Assembly: GCF_004519315.1 (NCBI RefSeq) | Contig: NZ_SOZE01000041.1 | Span: 1 to 49,144, forward strand | Source: Mucilaginibacter psychrotolerans | Lineage (GTDB): Bacteria > Bacteroidota > Bacteroidia > Sphingobacteriales > Sphingobacteriaceae | Direction: 5' to 3' | Length of the DNA stretch: 49,144 nt | In this document: positions 24,585 through 32,367 of the stretch, in pieces | Layout of the letters: every line of letters starts with the position of its first letter | How positions within the stretch are numbered: position 1 is the first letter of the stretch | Position numbers and translations under genes: made by a program | The notes under the pieces: generated by a model | What the model saw: only the letters and a program-made list of their open reading frames with translations | The model's database searches: none | Told to the model about the DNA's origin: nothing

Positions 24585-25042
24585 TGAACCTTTTATTTGA
24601 TAGTAATATCATCCTGGCAATCATCCGGTCTAAGAACTAAGATGAAATCATCAATTTCCTTAATCCTGACAACGAGCCTGTTTATATTTCGGTTGTTTCC
24701 GAAGCAGAGATAAAATCAATAGCTATACAAAATAAATGGGGAGCCAACCGGCGTAACAAACTGGAAGACTTCTTGGATTTAGTTAACATTATTGAAGTTA
24801 ACCAAATCTACATTAATACCTATGCCGAAATAGATAGTTACTCCCAACAAAAAAATCCCGCTTTCATAACATACCCTTTCAAATCTTCCCGCAATATGGG
24901 CAAGAACGACCTTTGGATAGCTTCGCTTGCCGCCTTGCTTAGTTTGAAATTGGTGACCACCGATGCAGACTTCGACCATTTACACGATGTGTTTTTTGAG
25001 GTGGAACGTATAGCGCCGGAAAAATTCAGCCCGTATTTTTAG
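24584..25042 (+). pseudogene. VapC-like PIN-domain toxin broken by an in-frame stop
   Basis: Read through, the frame encodes about 152 residues of a PIN-domain RNase. It starts 'MNLLFDSNIILAIIRSKN', meets TAA at 24638-24640, and continues in the same frame to a TAG at 25042. All expected acidic positions are present: Asp6, a Glu in 'VSEAEI', the Asp in 'GKNDLWIASLA' and an Asp in 'VTTDADFDHL'. A single base change (for example TAT to TAA) would explain the break. Only an 18-residue peptide can be made, unless translation restarts downstream (for example TTG at 24773, which would lack the first catalytic Asp). Confidence 0.82.
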
Positions 25043-25055
25043 TTAATCCCCGCCG

Positions 25056-25142
25056 CTTGATTGCTGCGTAGACGACGAAGACGTGCGCGAAACCCAGGAA
25101 GAACTACACGCCAAAAAAGACTGGTTGCACGCTAACGGATAA
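25056..25142 (+). pseudogene. Ferredoxin 3' fragment
   Basis: Encodes DCCVDDEDVRETQEELHAKK and the following eight residues, identical in protein to the end of the intact ferredoxin, with several silent base differences. It has no start and no cluster I. Confidence 0.85.
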
Positions 25143-25161
25143 ACGTTACCTGTTTGATACT

Positions 25162-25197
25162 AAAAGAGGCTGCTCCATTGTTGGGGCAGCCTCTTTT
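25162..25197 (+). terminator. Terminator copy in segment A2
   Basis: A perfect 12-bp stem, aaaagaggctgc with gcagcctctttt. It could terminate transcripts of the toxin/antitoxin pair. Confidence 0.7.
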
Positions 25198-25652
25198 GCG
25201 TTTGGGAGCGGGCTAAGCAAAACATCTCCACCTTGTCATTCCGAGCGAGCCAGGGCGGGCCATGCGCGCATGGGGCGACGAGGAATCTTCTACACAATGC
25301 TATGACAGCTCTGCATGGTCACTCAGTATAGCCGCTCTGCAAACCGCATAAGTTTTCTCCCTCGCTATCGCTTGGTCGAAATGACAAAATGGTTAAAATC
25401 CCATCACCACCGCCCTGTCAGTCCTCCGCGCCCGAAGTAAACGTTTGTCACCGTCCACGCTGACGGGCTAATGAACAACCTTTGCGAGCGAAGCGTGGCA
25501 AATTCACCCAACTTCATTGCGAGCGATAGCGCGGCAATCCCCCGGTATACAGGTCCGATAAACAAGTCCGTCAGGCAGAGTCGATAAGCAAGTCCGCTCT
25601 GCCTGCCGATGGTTGCCGCGCTTAGCTTATATTAACGCGGCGGTTAATCTGT

Positions 25653-26081
25653 TTAAACCCCTACCCATTCCGAATATTTGGTTTCTTCCTTTACATCGGT
25701 TGGGCTTTCAAACTCAATACGGTAACCATCCGGATCTTTTAAGCCAACTACCCATAAGCCATTGCCTACAAAGGGTTCCTGTACGGTGAGGCCTGCTGCG
25801 GTAAACTCATGGTACAGCGCCAGCGCGTCGGCACATTGGTAGCTTATGGTTAGGCCGCCGCCAAGCGGACCGCGTTGTTCGTCATTGCGAGTGCGCGGCT
25901 GCTGCAACATTACCGATACGGCATCACGTTCCAGCCAGCACCATTCTATCTTTTCGCGAGGCGTCCACTGGTTAGTCATTTTAAAGCCGAGCCCTTCCGT
26001 ATAAAAGCGAAGAGACACTTCCATATCCGTAACCATAAAAAATGGTACGGCTAGTTTAATATTGGGTGGTTTTGTTTCCAT
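25653..26081 (-). CDS. VOC-family (glyoxalase/bleomycin-resistance fold) protein
   Basis: A 142-residue protein with two beta-alpha-beta-beta-beta modules. 'VPFFMVTDMEVSLRFYTEGLGFKM' near residue 12 and 'DPDGYRIEF' near 115-123 are typical of the VOC superfamily. Metal ligands are not certain. The substrate is unknown. It is a single gene between the duplicated segment and the integrase remnant. Confidence 0.85.
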   Translation of the reverse strand: METKPPNIKLAVPFFMVTDMEVSLRFYTEGLGFKMTNQWTPREKIEWCWLERDAVSVMLQQPRTRNDEQRGPLGGGLTISYQCADALALYHEFTAAGLTVQEPFVGNGLWVVGLKDPDGYRIEFESPTDVKEETKYSEWVGV

Positions 26082-26177
26082 ATTCCCAGTTAAAATATTA
26101 ACAATCGCGGCAAATAAACGCCGGTGAAGGCGCTGTGGATTATGGGATTAAATATCGGAAAAAATCTGCAAAGTACC

Positions 26178-26228
26178 GTCAGCGTGGACGCTGACAAATG
26201 TTTACATCCAGGCGTGGACGCCTGGATG
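26178..26228. repeat. Pair of perfect palindromes (REP-like)
   Basis: gtcagcgtggacgctgac (26178-26195) and atccaggcgtggacgcctggat (26207-26228). Related palindromes occur at 24011-24056 and near 25451-25470. They interrupt the frame upstream of the integrase remnant. Confidence 0.7.
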
Positions 26229-26249
26229 GGCGGGGGGGCGTTTAATGAT

Positions 26250-26549
26250 TTTTGCAAAAAGCCCACTTCACATGTTTTTCCAAGCGAAAAAACCGATGGG
26301 CACTTAAAAGATCCAAAGAAAGCCGTCAAGCGTATCAAAACGCACATGGGGGTTTTGGACCTTCGGATTCATGACCTTCGTAGAACACTTGGCAGCTACA
26401 CGGCTATAAATGGCACCAGCCTGCTGATTATTGGTAAGGCACTTAACCACAAATCGCAGGTATCGACAACTATTTATGCGAGGCTTTCCCAAGACCCTGT
26501 ATTAAGTGCTATTAATATTGCTTCGGACTTTATAAAATCGAATTCGTAA
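26250..26549 (+). pseudogene. C-terminal remnant of a tyrosine recombinase
   Basis: About 95 residues match the end of phage/ICE-type integrases: 'VFPSEKTDGHLKDPKKAVKR', then 'LRIHDLRRTLGSY' (the HxxR box), 'GKALNHKS' and 'TIYARL' with the nucleophilic Tyr. The core-binding domain and first catalytic Arg are missing. An open frame extends upstream to 26124, but that part is repeat-derived. It marks a decayed integrative element in this region. Confidence 0.75.
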
Positions 26550-26655
26550 TATTTTCATAAGTTTTACTGCAATAGTTCAATTTATTGCTTGACTCCCGAA
26601 TTAACTGTGCCATTTTTCAACTCGACTATAAACTGAGTAACCTGAAATAAGTACC

Positions 26656-27960
26656 CTACAATGGCTCATCCTTTTTATCTCCGTCAGTATCCTGATTCGG
26701 TTTGATCGGGTTATTGGCGTTTAACGCCGGGACACCTGAGCGAATAAAATCGTCCACGTTTTCCTGGACTTTTTTAATCATTTTGTTTTTCCAAATCCTG
26801 ATAGCTACGCGTGCGATTTCCCCCTGAGAGTTTGCAATTTCGGTTAACAATTCGGCATTTAAAGCATCTTGTGTCTGTTGCTTCTTAGTGTTAATAGAAT
26901 CGATAGCTTTATTTTCGGCCTCGTATAAAATTTTTATTTCCTTGAGTTTTTGGCGTTGGTGCTTTTTTTCAGCTTCATCTTTTGCATTTAAAATTTCATC
27001 GTAAGCGCCCGATGGCGTAAAATATTTGACCATAACAGGAGCTGTTTCAAAGGCTATTAATAATGCCCAAAACAACCAGTAAGCTAATCCGACCCATTCG
27101 TTACGAACCATTTGCCGGTGCAAAGCGGTCAGTTCTGCCGCAAGGCCTGACGGAACCACACGCGCCGCTGAATCGGGCTTTTGAGCATTCATCTCTTTAT
27201 CCACCTGCTTCAATTCAGCCTGATATTGAAGATAAAGAGAGTCATGCTCAAGTTGAAAACGGCGTAATGTGTCACGATATAAATTCCGTAGCATCTCTTG
27301 GTGTATAGGACCATCGCCACGCTTTTTTGTACGGCCTACACCGGAGCTCTCATCTTCAGCTGCCTTCCTTTGTTTATCTATGGCAGTATTCAAATTATTT
27401 ATGGGGAGCGATTTTCGGTCAAATAAGGCTTGCAAAGTATCTTTCCTATTATTCAGAACAGTTTGGTTTCGCGTAAATAAACTATCCAGCAAATGTTGGT
27501 GGCTTCCGCGGTCTTCGTCCGCCATCACACCCAATTCAGTTTTCACTTCGGGCGCGAATACCTTGAGCTCTAATGGAATCGAAATGGTCCATCCTATTAT
27601 CAGGGCGAGAATAAGGCGTGGCAATAACATCTTAAATTCAGCGAACCAGCCGCCCTTCTTTTTATAACTGGCCACAATATAACTGTCCAGGATAAATATG
27701 GCAACTCCCCAAACTCCTCCGCAAAGTAAACAATAATTAGTATTGCCCGTGACTTTGTAAATGGCAAAACCCATCGAAACAGACGCAAGTAAGGCCGTTA
27801 GAATAACGATTGCACCCACCCGGGCGTGACGGACGATTTCATGTTTGCATTGCGCTAATATCGAAAGATCGCAGCCAGCTATCCTGCAAAGAAACCGGTT
27901 GACTATATTGAGTTTCGGCTCGTGCTTTTTTTGAATTGTTTTCTTAGTTTTTTCTTCCAT
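26656..27960 (-). CDS. DUF4407 membrane protein with coiled coil
   Basis: A 434-residue protein of the DUF4407 type. An N-terminal cytoplasmic part carries 'RFLCRIAGCDLSIL' (about 22-35). Helices lie at about 48-70 and 76-97 with 'LCGGVWGVAIFILDSYIVAS'-like text, another at about 115-135, then a long charged coiled coil (about 145-270). A fourth helix lies near 290-308, and a second charged coiled region runs to the C-terminus. It could be a membrane effector or anchor. It is the last gene of the four-gene caspase operon, and its start overlaps the upstream gene by 58 bases. Confidence 0.82.
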   Translation of the reverse strand: MEEKTKKTIQKKHEPKLNIVNRFLCRIAGCDLSILAQCKHEIVRHARVGAIVILTALLASVSMGFAIYKVTGNTNYCLLCGGVWGVAIFILDSYIVASYKKKGGWFAEFKMLLPRLILALIIGWTISIPLELKVFAPEVKTELGVMADEDRGSHQHLLDSLFTRNQTVLNNRKDTLQALFDRKSLPINNLNTAIDKQRKAAEDESSGVGRTKKRGDGPIHQEMLRNLYRDTLRRFQLEHDSLYLQYQAELKQVDKEMNAQKPDSAARVVPSGLAAELTALHRQMVRNEWVGLAYWLFWALLIAFETAPVMVKYFTPSGAYDEILNAKDEAEKKHQRQKLKEIKILYEAENKAIDSINTKKQQTQDALNAELLTEIANSQGEIARVAIRIWKNKMIKKVQENVDDFIRSGVPALNANNPIKPNQDTDGDKKDEPL

Positions 27961-28835
27961 ATATTTCTTGTGATAAGGATAAGTTCACGTTGTTTTTTTG
28001 CGATTAAGCGAAAAATATTGTTTGAAAATAAGAAGGTATTAACCGCCTCACTTTCGATTATAACCGGATGCTTCATTTCAGATGCCGCAGGCCCCGCGAA
28101 GCCTTCGAATGTTGCGACCAGCTTCGGATCAATCAATCCGTTATATTCGACCGCAAGGTGAATTGCGATACCTGTCTGCAATTCAATCGGAAAGCTAAAC
28201 GTCGGTTGTTCATGCGCCAGGGCCTCTATCTTAATTTCGGGATTAGGGAGTGACAAACGCTCAATGACCGGCACTGGAAATACTACTATACTTAACTCTA
28301 CCTCCCGACTACCAATGTCATTTGAAACCTGTAGGCCAAATCGTTTTACCTCGATCTGGGTTGGCGCATACAGTTTGCATTCGTAAGAGTTGCCTTCTTG
28401 TGAAAGCGTATGCTTTCGTTCATCTATTAAGTTTACTTTGTCAGCGTCCGCAGTTTTCCAGCTCAATTTGATTTCATAACCCGACATAGAATATTCGCGG
28501 TCACTCTTAAAGCTTATAATACGAGGAAAACCTGCGCTGTCTTCTTTTTCGTAATCCAGAATATCAGCTATGGGTTGGCGTTCATTTCTATAAAGGTTGG
28601 CGTTATCCGGGTCAAGATAAACCAGCCAGGAAAGAACTTTGAGTACATCTTCATAGTCGCGCTGACGCTTGAATCTATTTTTTAGGGCCTCCAACTGGGT
28701 CAATAAGGTCTTTTTCAAATCCTCTAGAAACTTGCCCTTGCCGTAAGCGCGTACTAATGCAAAATATATATCGAGCAGGGCGATGATTTCCCGTTCATTA
28801 TTAACCATTTCAAAAAGCTCCTCCAGGCTCATCAA
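27903..28835 (-). CDS. Hypothetical protein with Ig-like domain in the caspase operon
   Basis: A 310-residue protein with no signal or membrane segment. Residues 1-95 are helical (MMSLEELFEMVNNERE...). Residues about 104-190 look like an Ig-like beta domain ('PRIISFKSDREYSMSGYEIK' then 'LSWKTADADKVNLI' and 'VSNDIGSREVELSIVVFP'). A further beta-rich part runs to about 280, and the last 20 residues are strongly basic (KKKLRKQFKKS). I do not recognise a named family. It overlaps the caspase gene by 26 bases and the DUF4407 gene by 58. An adaptor between the protease and the membrane protein is inference. Confidence 0.68.
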   Translation of the reverse strand: MMSLEELFEMVNNEREIIALLDIYFALVRAYGKGKFLEDLKKTLLTQLEALKNRFKRQRDYEDVLKVLSWLVYLDPDNANLYRNERQPIADILDYEKEDSAGFPRIISFKSDREYSMSGYEIKLSWKTADADKVNLIDERKHTLSQEGNSYECKLYAPTQIEVKRFGLQVSNDIGSREVELSIVVFPVPVIERLSLPNPEIKIEALAHEQPTFSFPIELQTGIAIHLAVEYNGLIDPKLVATFEGFAGPAASEMKHPVIIESEAVNTFLFSNNIFRLIAKKQRELILITRNIWKKKLRKQFKKSTSRNSI

Positions 28836-29754
28836 ACACAGAGCTCACTATTTTCTCCGTCAATGCGGTAATTTTAAGGGCATGGACTTGTAACTCATGC
28901 TTTGTATAACTGCTAATAAGTTCTTTTAACAAGTGCATCCCTTCAAGTCTTATTTCAGGGTCGTCGCTGCCTATCTTTTCTTCCGCAACCGATAACCTAA
29001 AAAGTACGTTTTTAAAAAGAGGAAATTCCAGCAACTCGCCATCGCTCCGGACGTCTGGATTTTGACGCTCACTTTTTCGGAAATTCGCGCGGAGGTATTG
29101 GCCAATGTCGCCGATATTGATAAAACGATTTAAGGGTTGCCGGATACCTTGTTCAATCATATTAAAAAACACAGCCGTAAAATCGGTATATTTCGGGTGG
29201 TCGCTAAAGTAAGATTGTTGGTGTTTACGGGCCGAACGAATTACGCAGTAATCTGGCCTGATGTCAAGGTTAATCGTATCATTACCGCCTTGAGCGGCCC
29301 CCGAATAGCAGCTATCGATGATAAAAATAATTCGTTTTAGGTTGGTCTGTAGTAAATGTTCGAGTAGCCTTTTAAACGGTATGCCTAAATCACTTAATGT
29401 TTCCATGCTCGTATTCCTGGCAAAAAGCACTAAATTTTCATCTTTATCTTTTTCTCCATGACCGGAATAAAAAAAAATCAGGTTATCGATTCGGTCTAAC
29501 TGATAAGTGTGGGGATTGTTTATGCGACTACTGACGGAATAAATAAATTTCACCATATTATCTCGCAAGCTTTCCCCATCTGCGGAATTGAGCCGACGGA
29601 TGTTATGTTCGGGAAGGCCTATATAACGATTGTCCAAAAGAAGTTCATGAAATTTTTCCGCACTTTTCTCACAGTGGGGTACATCCGGCATATGGTCAAA
29701 TTTACTGATACCGATAATAGCGGCATAAGTATGTTTAGGCTCCAGTTTGATCAT
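28810..29754 (-). CDS. Caspase-fold (C14) peptidase
   Basis: A 314-residue protein. The caspase p20-like domain begins 'YAAIIGISKFDHMPDVPHCE' and carries both catalytic residues: His in 'FFYSGHGEKD' (about 96) and Cys in 'IIDSCYSGAA' (about 147). About 95 helical residues follow the p20 domain. Prokaryotic caspases commonly act as proteases that kill or damage the cell when triggered. The dyad is intact, so activity is expected. It overlaps the upstream EACC1-like gene by 20 bases and the downstream gene by 26. Confidence 0.88.
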   Translation of the reverse strand: MIKLEPKHTYAAIIGISKFDHMPDVPHCEKSAEKFHELLLDNRYIGLPEHNIRRLNSADGESLRDNMVKFIYSVSSRINNPHTYQLDRIDNLIFFYSGHGEKDKDENLVLFARNTSMETLSDLGIPFKRLLEHLLQTNLKRIIFIIDSCYSGAAQGGNDTINLDIRPDYCVIRSARKHQQSYFSDHPKYTDFTAVFFNMIEQGIRQPLNRFINIGDIGQYLRANFRKSERQNPDVRSDGELLEFPLFKNVLFRLSVAEEKIGSDDPEIRLEGMHLLKELISSYTKHELQVHALKITALTEKIVSSVFDEPGGAF

Positions 29755-30154
29755 CCCCGGTGGCTTGTTTTATCTTTTCAAGGAATTTTCTTTTCTCTGC
29801 ATCATCTAAAGCGTCAAACTTCTCGGCAACCTCATCAACTTTTACTTCAATAGACTCGCGTCCATGTAGGTATTCGCCGAGTTTTTGCTTATTTTCAAAA
29901 TAGAACTTGAAGCAATCAAAAATGATTTTGAAATCTGCCAATGCCACCCCGAAATCTTTGAAAACGATTTTGAAGACCTCGTAAAAATCGTGCATGCCCA
30001 ATGATTTTGCATCTTTAGGGGGCTGTACCCTGATCCTTTCGATCGTTGCCTCATGATATTGCTGTGCTTTTAACAGTTGTTCCAACCTATCAAAGTCAGC
30101 TTTGCGGTTTCTGGAGTTCAGTTTGATTTCAACATAAGTTACTTGTTCTGCCAT
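29735..30154 (-). CDS. Small EACC1-like component of the caspase operon
   Basis: A 139-residue protein. An N-terminal strand 'TYVEIKLNS' is followed by a helix 'DFDRLEQLL', a strand ending 'RVQPP', a 'SLGMHDFYEVFKIVFKDFG' helix, a second helix rich in Phe, then 'ESIEVKVDE' and a final helix. This order resembles the effector-associated constant component EACC1 described next to caspase and trypsin effectors in actinobacterial conflict systems. The match is by pattern only and sequence identity is low. It is the first gene of the operon. Confidence 0.6.
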   Translation of the reverse strand: MAEQVTYVEIKLNSRNRKADFDRLEQLLKAQQYHEATIERIRVQPPKDAKSLGMHDFYEVFKIVFKDFGVALADFKIIFDCFKFYFENKQKLGEYLHGRESIEVKVDEVAEKFDALDDAEKRKFLEKIKQATGDDQTGA

Positions 30155-30289
30155 AAGTTTAGGTATTATAGGGATGGTAAGTTCAATTTATTACATGATA
30201 GAGTTAGGTGAAGTCCGCTGCATACGCTGCCGCTGATGCTAATATAATAATAACTATTAAATATTCACTAATAAACTGTCTAAAAACTA

Positions 30290-30425
30290 TTCAACATAAT
30301 TCTTATAGCGGATAAATGCACCATAGCGACACTTGTATTGTTGAGCCGTTCGAAATTTTTCGAGTTTCGTCTATTGGTGTCAATCCAAGCAAAAGTCCGT
30401 TCTACAATCCATCCATCCCAGCCTG
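30290..30425 (-). pseudogene. C-terminal remnant of an IS5-type transposase
   Basis: The minus strand reads 'GWIVERTFAWIDTNRRNSKN' followed by 'FERLNNTSVAMVHLSAIRIM' and a stop at 30290-30292. This matches the DDE C-terminus (ERTFAW...RR..K.FERL) of IS5-family transposases; the Glu in VERTF would be the last catalytic acid. The remainder is gone. It lies right beside duplicated segment B2. Confidence 0.75.
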
Positions 30426-30872
30426 GCGCAATGACCAGGTAGGCTAGCGGGAAACGCTTCTCATGCCTAACCAGCCAAAATTAATTAAATAACGTAATCA
30501 TTTAACCAAACCGGTATTTGCGGTAGGGATACCACGGCACGTCGGCCTCGAGCGAAGGAAACGGGCCAGCCTGACGGCAGGCAGGGCCGGAGCGATCCCG
30601 ACAGTGGTTGCGACTGCATAGCCCGGCCTGCCTGACGGTAGGCAGGGCCGGAGGCACCGCCATTCCACGCAAATTTCACCCCTTTTATGCCTGCCCATAA
30701 AAAACTATAAAACACCGAAAAAAGCAGGTTTTGGTGGCATTTTGGTAGTAACTACTAACTATTTCAGCTTCGCCAGCACCAATTTTTTATACTTTTCTGA
30801 TACGGGTATCAGCCTGTCGGCAATACGGATAAAATCCTTTTCGAGGGAGTCGATTTTATCAAGCACCATTTG
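30419..30872. repeat. Duplicated segment B2: LytTR gene 3' fragment plus downstream
   Basis: It matches 31349-31804 with scattered differences: gaaacgcttctcatgcctaa, accagccaaaatt, a gcctgacgg-rich palindromic block, the ccgccattcca...gcaaattt AT-rich block, and the last ~36 codons of the LytTR gene. It is a direct repeat, with the small gene at 30899-31168 in between. Confidence 0.85.
30759..30869 (-). pseudogene. LytTR regulator 3' fragment
   Basis: It encodes MVLDKIDSLEKDFIRIADRL and then IPVSEKYKKLVLAKLK before a stop. This is the end of the intact regulator at 31696-32367 with a few changes. It has no receiver and only the tail of the DNA-binding domain. Confidence 0.85.
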
Positions 30873-30898
30873 CCCCGGATATAACCAGGAGCGTCGGT

Positions 30899-31168
30899 TT
30901 AGTGTAGTCCATGTATTACTCTTACCCTGGCTGCTTCAGTTTCAGCAACCACTCGTACGATTTTTGATTTTAATGCGGAGCCTTCTTCGTAAACCTCCTG
31001 AACTTCCATTTTACCGTTCGCGTATTCGCGGTAAGCCTGGCCTTCCGGCAGTTCGTCGGATAGGATCAGGAAAGGCAGACCCTGCTCGAATTTTTTAGCA
31101 CGGAGGCCTTCAAATGCAGCGGCGACTTTCTTTTCCTGTAAAGTTATTTCCGATTCTAAGGCTGTCAT
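30899..31168 (-). CDS. Small orphan protein between the duplicated segments
   Basis: An 89-residue protein beginning MTALESEITLQEKKVAAAFE, then 'FEQGLPFLILSDELPEGQAY' and a charged C-terminus (SKIVRVVAETEAARVRV). No signal or membrane segment is seen, and I do not recognise the family. It ends 27 bases before the LytTR fragment and lies between the two B repeats, in the same position as the toxin/antitoxin pair between the A repeats. Coding is supported by codon-like content and a clean ATG. Function unknown. Confidence 0.6.
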   Translation of the reverse strand: MTALESEITLQEKKVAAAFEGLRAKKFEQGLPFLILSDELPEGQAYREYANGKMEVQEVYEEGSALKSKIVRVVAETEAARVRVIHGLH

Positions 31169-31348
31169 ATTCTATCAGGTTTATAATGTTACACAACACT
31201 TAATTAAATTTAAATATACAAAAATTGTCAAATATAAACAAGACATAACGGCCTTCAAGGCGTGCAAAAAGACTTATCCTGCCCTGCTGACGATCTTTTT
31301 AGCCCACAATAAGTTATCACACAGCATTAACGGATTACACGCTCCCCC

Positions 31349-31804
31349 AGCCTGCCGCGAGAATGACTGGGTGGGACAGCGGGCAAACGCTTCTCGTGCC
31401 TAACCAGCCAAAATTCAGTTAGTTAACATCACCATTCAACTAAACCGATACTTGCGGTAGGGATAATAAGGGGCAGACACGGCGCGTCGGCCTTGAGCGA
31501 AGGAAACGGGCCTGCCTGACGGTAGGCTGGGCCGTAGCGCAGCGAAGCGCTGCATAGCCCGGCCTGGCTGCCGGTAGGCTGGGCAGAAGGCACCGCCATT
31601 ACATGCAAATTTCGCCCCTTTTATGCCTGCACAGAAAAAACTATAAACACCGGAAAAAAAGCAGATTTCAAAGACATTTTGGGGTTAAATACAGTTTACT
31701 TCAGCTTCGCCAGTACCATTTTTTTATACTTTTCTGATACGGGTATCAACCTGTCGGCAATACGGATAAAATCCTTTTCGAGGGATTCTATTTTATCCAG
31801 CGCC
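31349..31804. repeat. Duplicated segment B1: intact LytTR gene end plus downstream
   Basis: Direct-repeat partner of 30419-30872. It includes the last ~36 codons of the intact LytTR gene and the downstream palindromic and AT-rich blocks. The gap 31169-31348 before it shows no gene. Confidence 0.85.
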
Positions 31805-32367
31805 ACCAGGTAAGATTTATGCACGCGGATGAAACGTGCCTGCGGCAAATCTTTTTCCAGTTCACCAAAGGTCTGTAAGGTCATCAGTACCTGTTTAGTG
31901 GTGTGGATGCGGCGATAATCTCTTGCACCCTCTATATAAAGCAATTCGCCCAGCATCACTTTTTCTAATCGGTACTGCGTTTTTACGAATATGAAGGCTT
32001 TTTCGAGCTCGGGTTTTGGCTGCAGGCTGCGCGCCCGCTCTACCGCCTGGTAAAAACGCTCGAAGGTGAAGGGTTTAAGCAGGTAATCGGTCACCTGCAT
32101 TTCGAAGCCCTGCAAAGCATAGTCCTGGTAGGCCGACAGGATGATGACGGCGCAATCGGGCCGGGCAATCTCCAGGAACCGGATGCCCGATATTTCGCCG
32201 ATGTTGATATCCAGGAAAATCAAATCGACCTGGTTGCTGCGCAGGTATTCCATAGCGGTAACGGCTTTTTCGAAAACGGCACCAAATTGCAGGTAGGGCA
32301 GCTTGCCGGCAAACTGCTTTACACGGCCCGCCGCTAAGGGCTCGTCTTCGATGATGATATACTTCAT
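31696..32367 (-). CDS. LytTR-type response regulator
   Basis: A 223-residue protein. The receiver domain (about 1-115) has Glu7-Asp8 and the phospho-acceptor Asp53 in 'LIFLDINIG', plus 'LLKPF'. The LytTR DNA-binding domain spans about 130-223 ('FIFVKTQYRLEKV' onward). It starts within an ATGA overlap with the kinase gene. It probably controls the ABC exporter of the same operon. Its 3' end is duplicated at 30759-30869. Confidence 0.93.
   Translation of the reverse strand: MKYIIIEDEPLAAGRVKQFAGKLPYLQFGAVFEKAVTAMEYLRSNQVDLIFLDINIGEISGIRFLEIARPDCAVIILSAYQDYALQGFEMQVTDYLLKPFTFERFYQAVERARSLQPKPELEKAFIFVKTQYRLEKVMLGELLYIEGARDYRRIHTTKQVLMTLQTFGELEKDLPQARFIRVHKSYLVALDKIESLEKDFIRIADRLIPVSEKYKKMVLAKLK

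Larger units (their letters stand above)
25051..25473. repeat. Duplicated segment A2: ferredoxin 3' fragment plus downstream
   Basis: The first ~90 bases are a ferredoxin 3' fragment (in frame from about 25056 to the stop at 25140-25142). The rest repeats the terminator, the tgtcattccga...tcgaaatgaca element and the gctgacgggct end of segment A1. It begins 8 bases after the toxin stop. The rest of the gap (to 25652) contains another common palindromic element around 25526-25625 (attgcgagcgatagcgcggc) and no gene. Confidence 0.87.

Noticed and set aside
26124..26249. Upstream extension of the integrase remnant frame
   Set aside because: This part is made of palindromic repeat sequence and a Gly-rich run, not integrase sequence.
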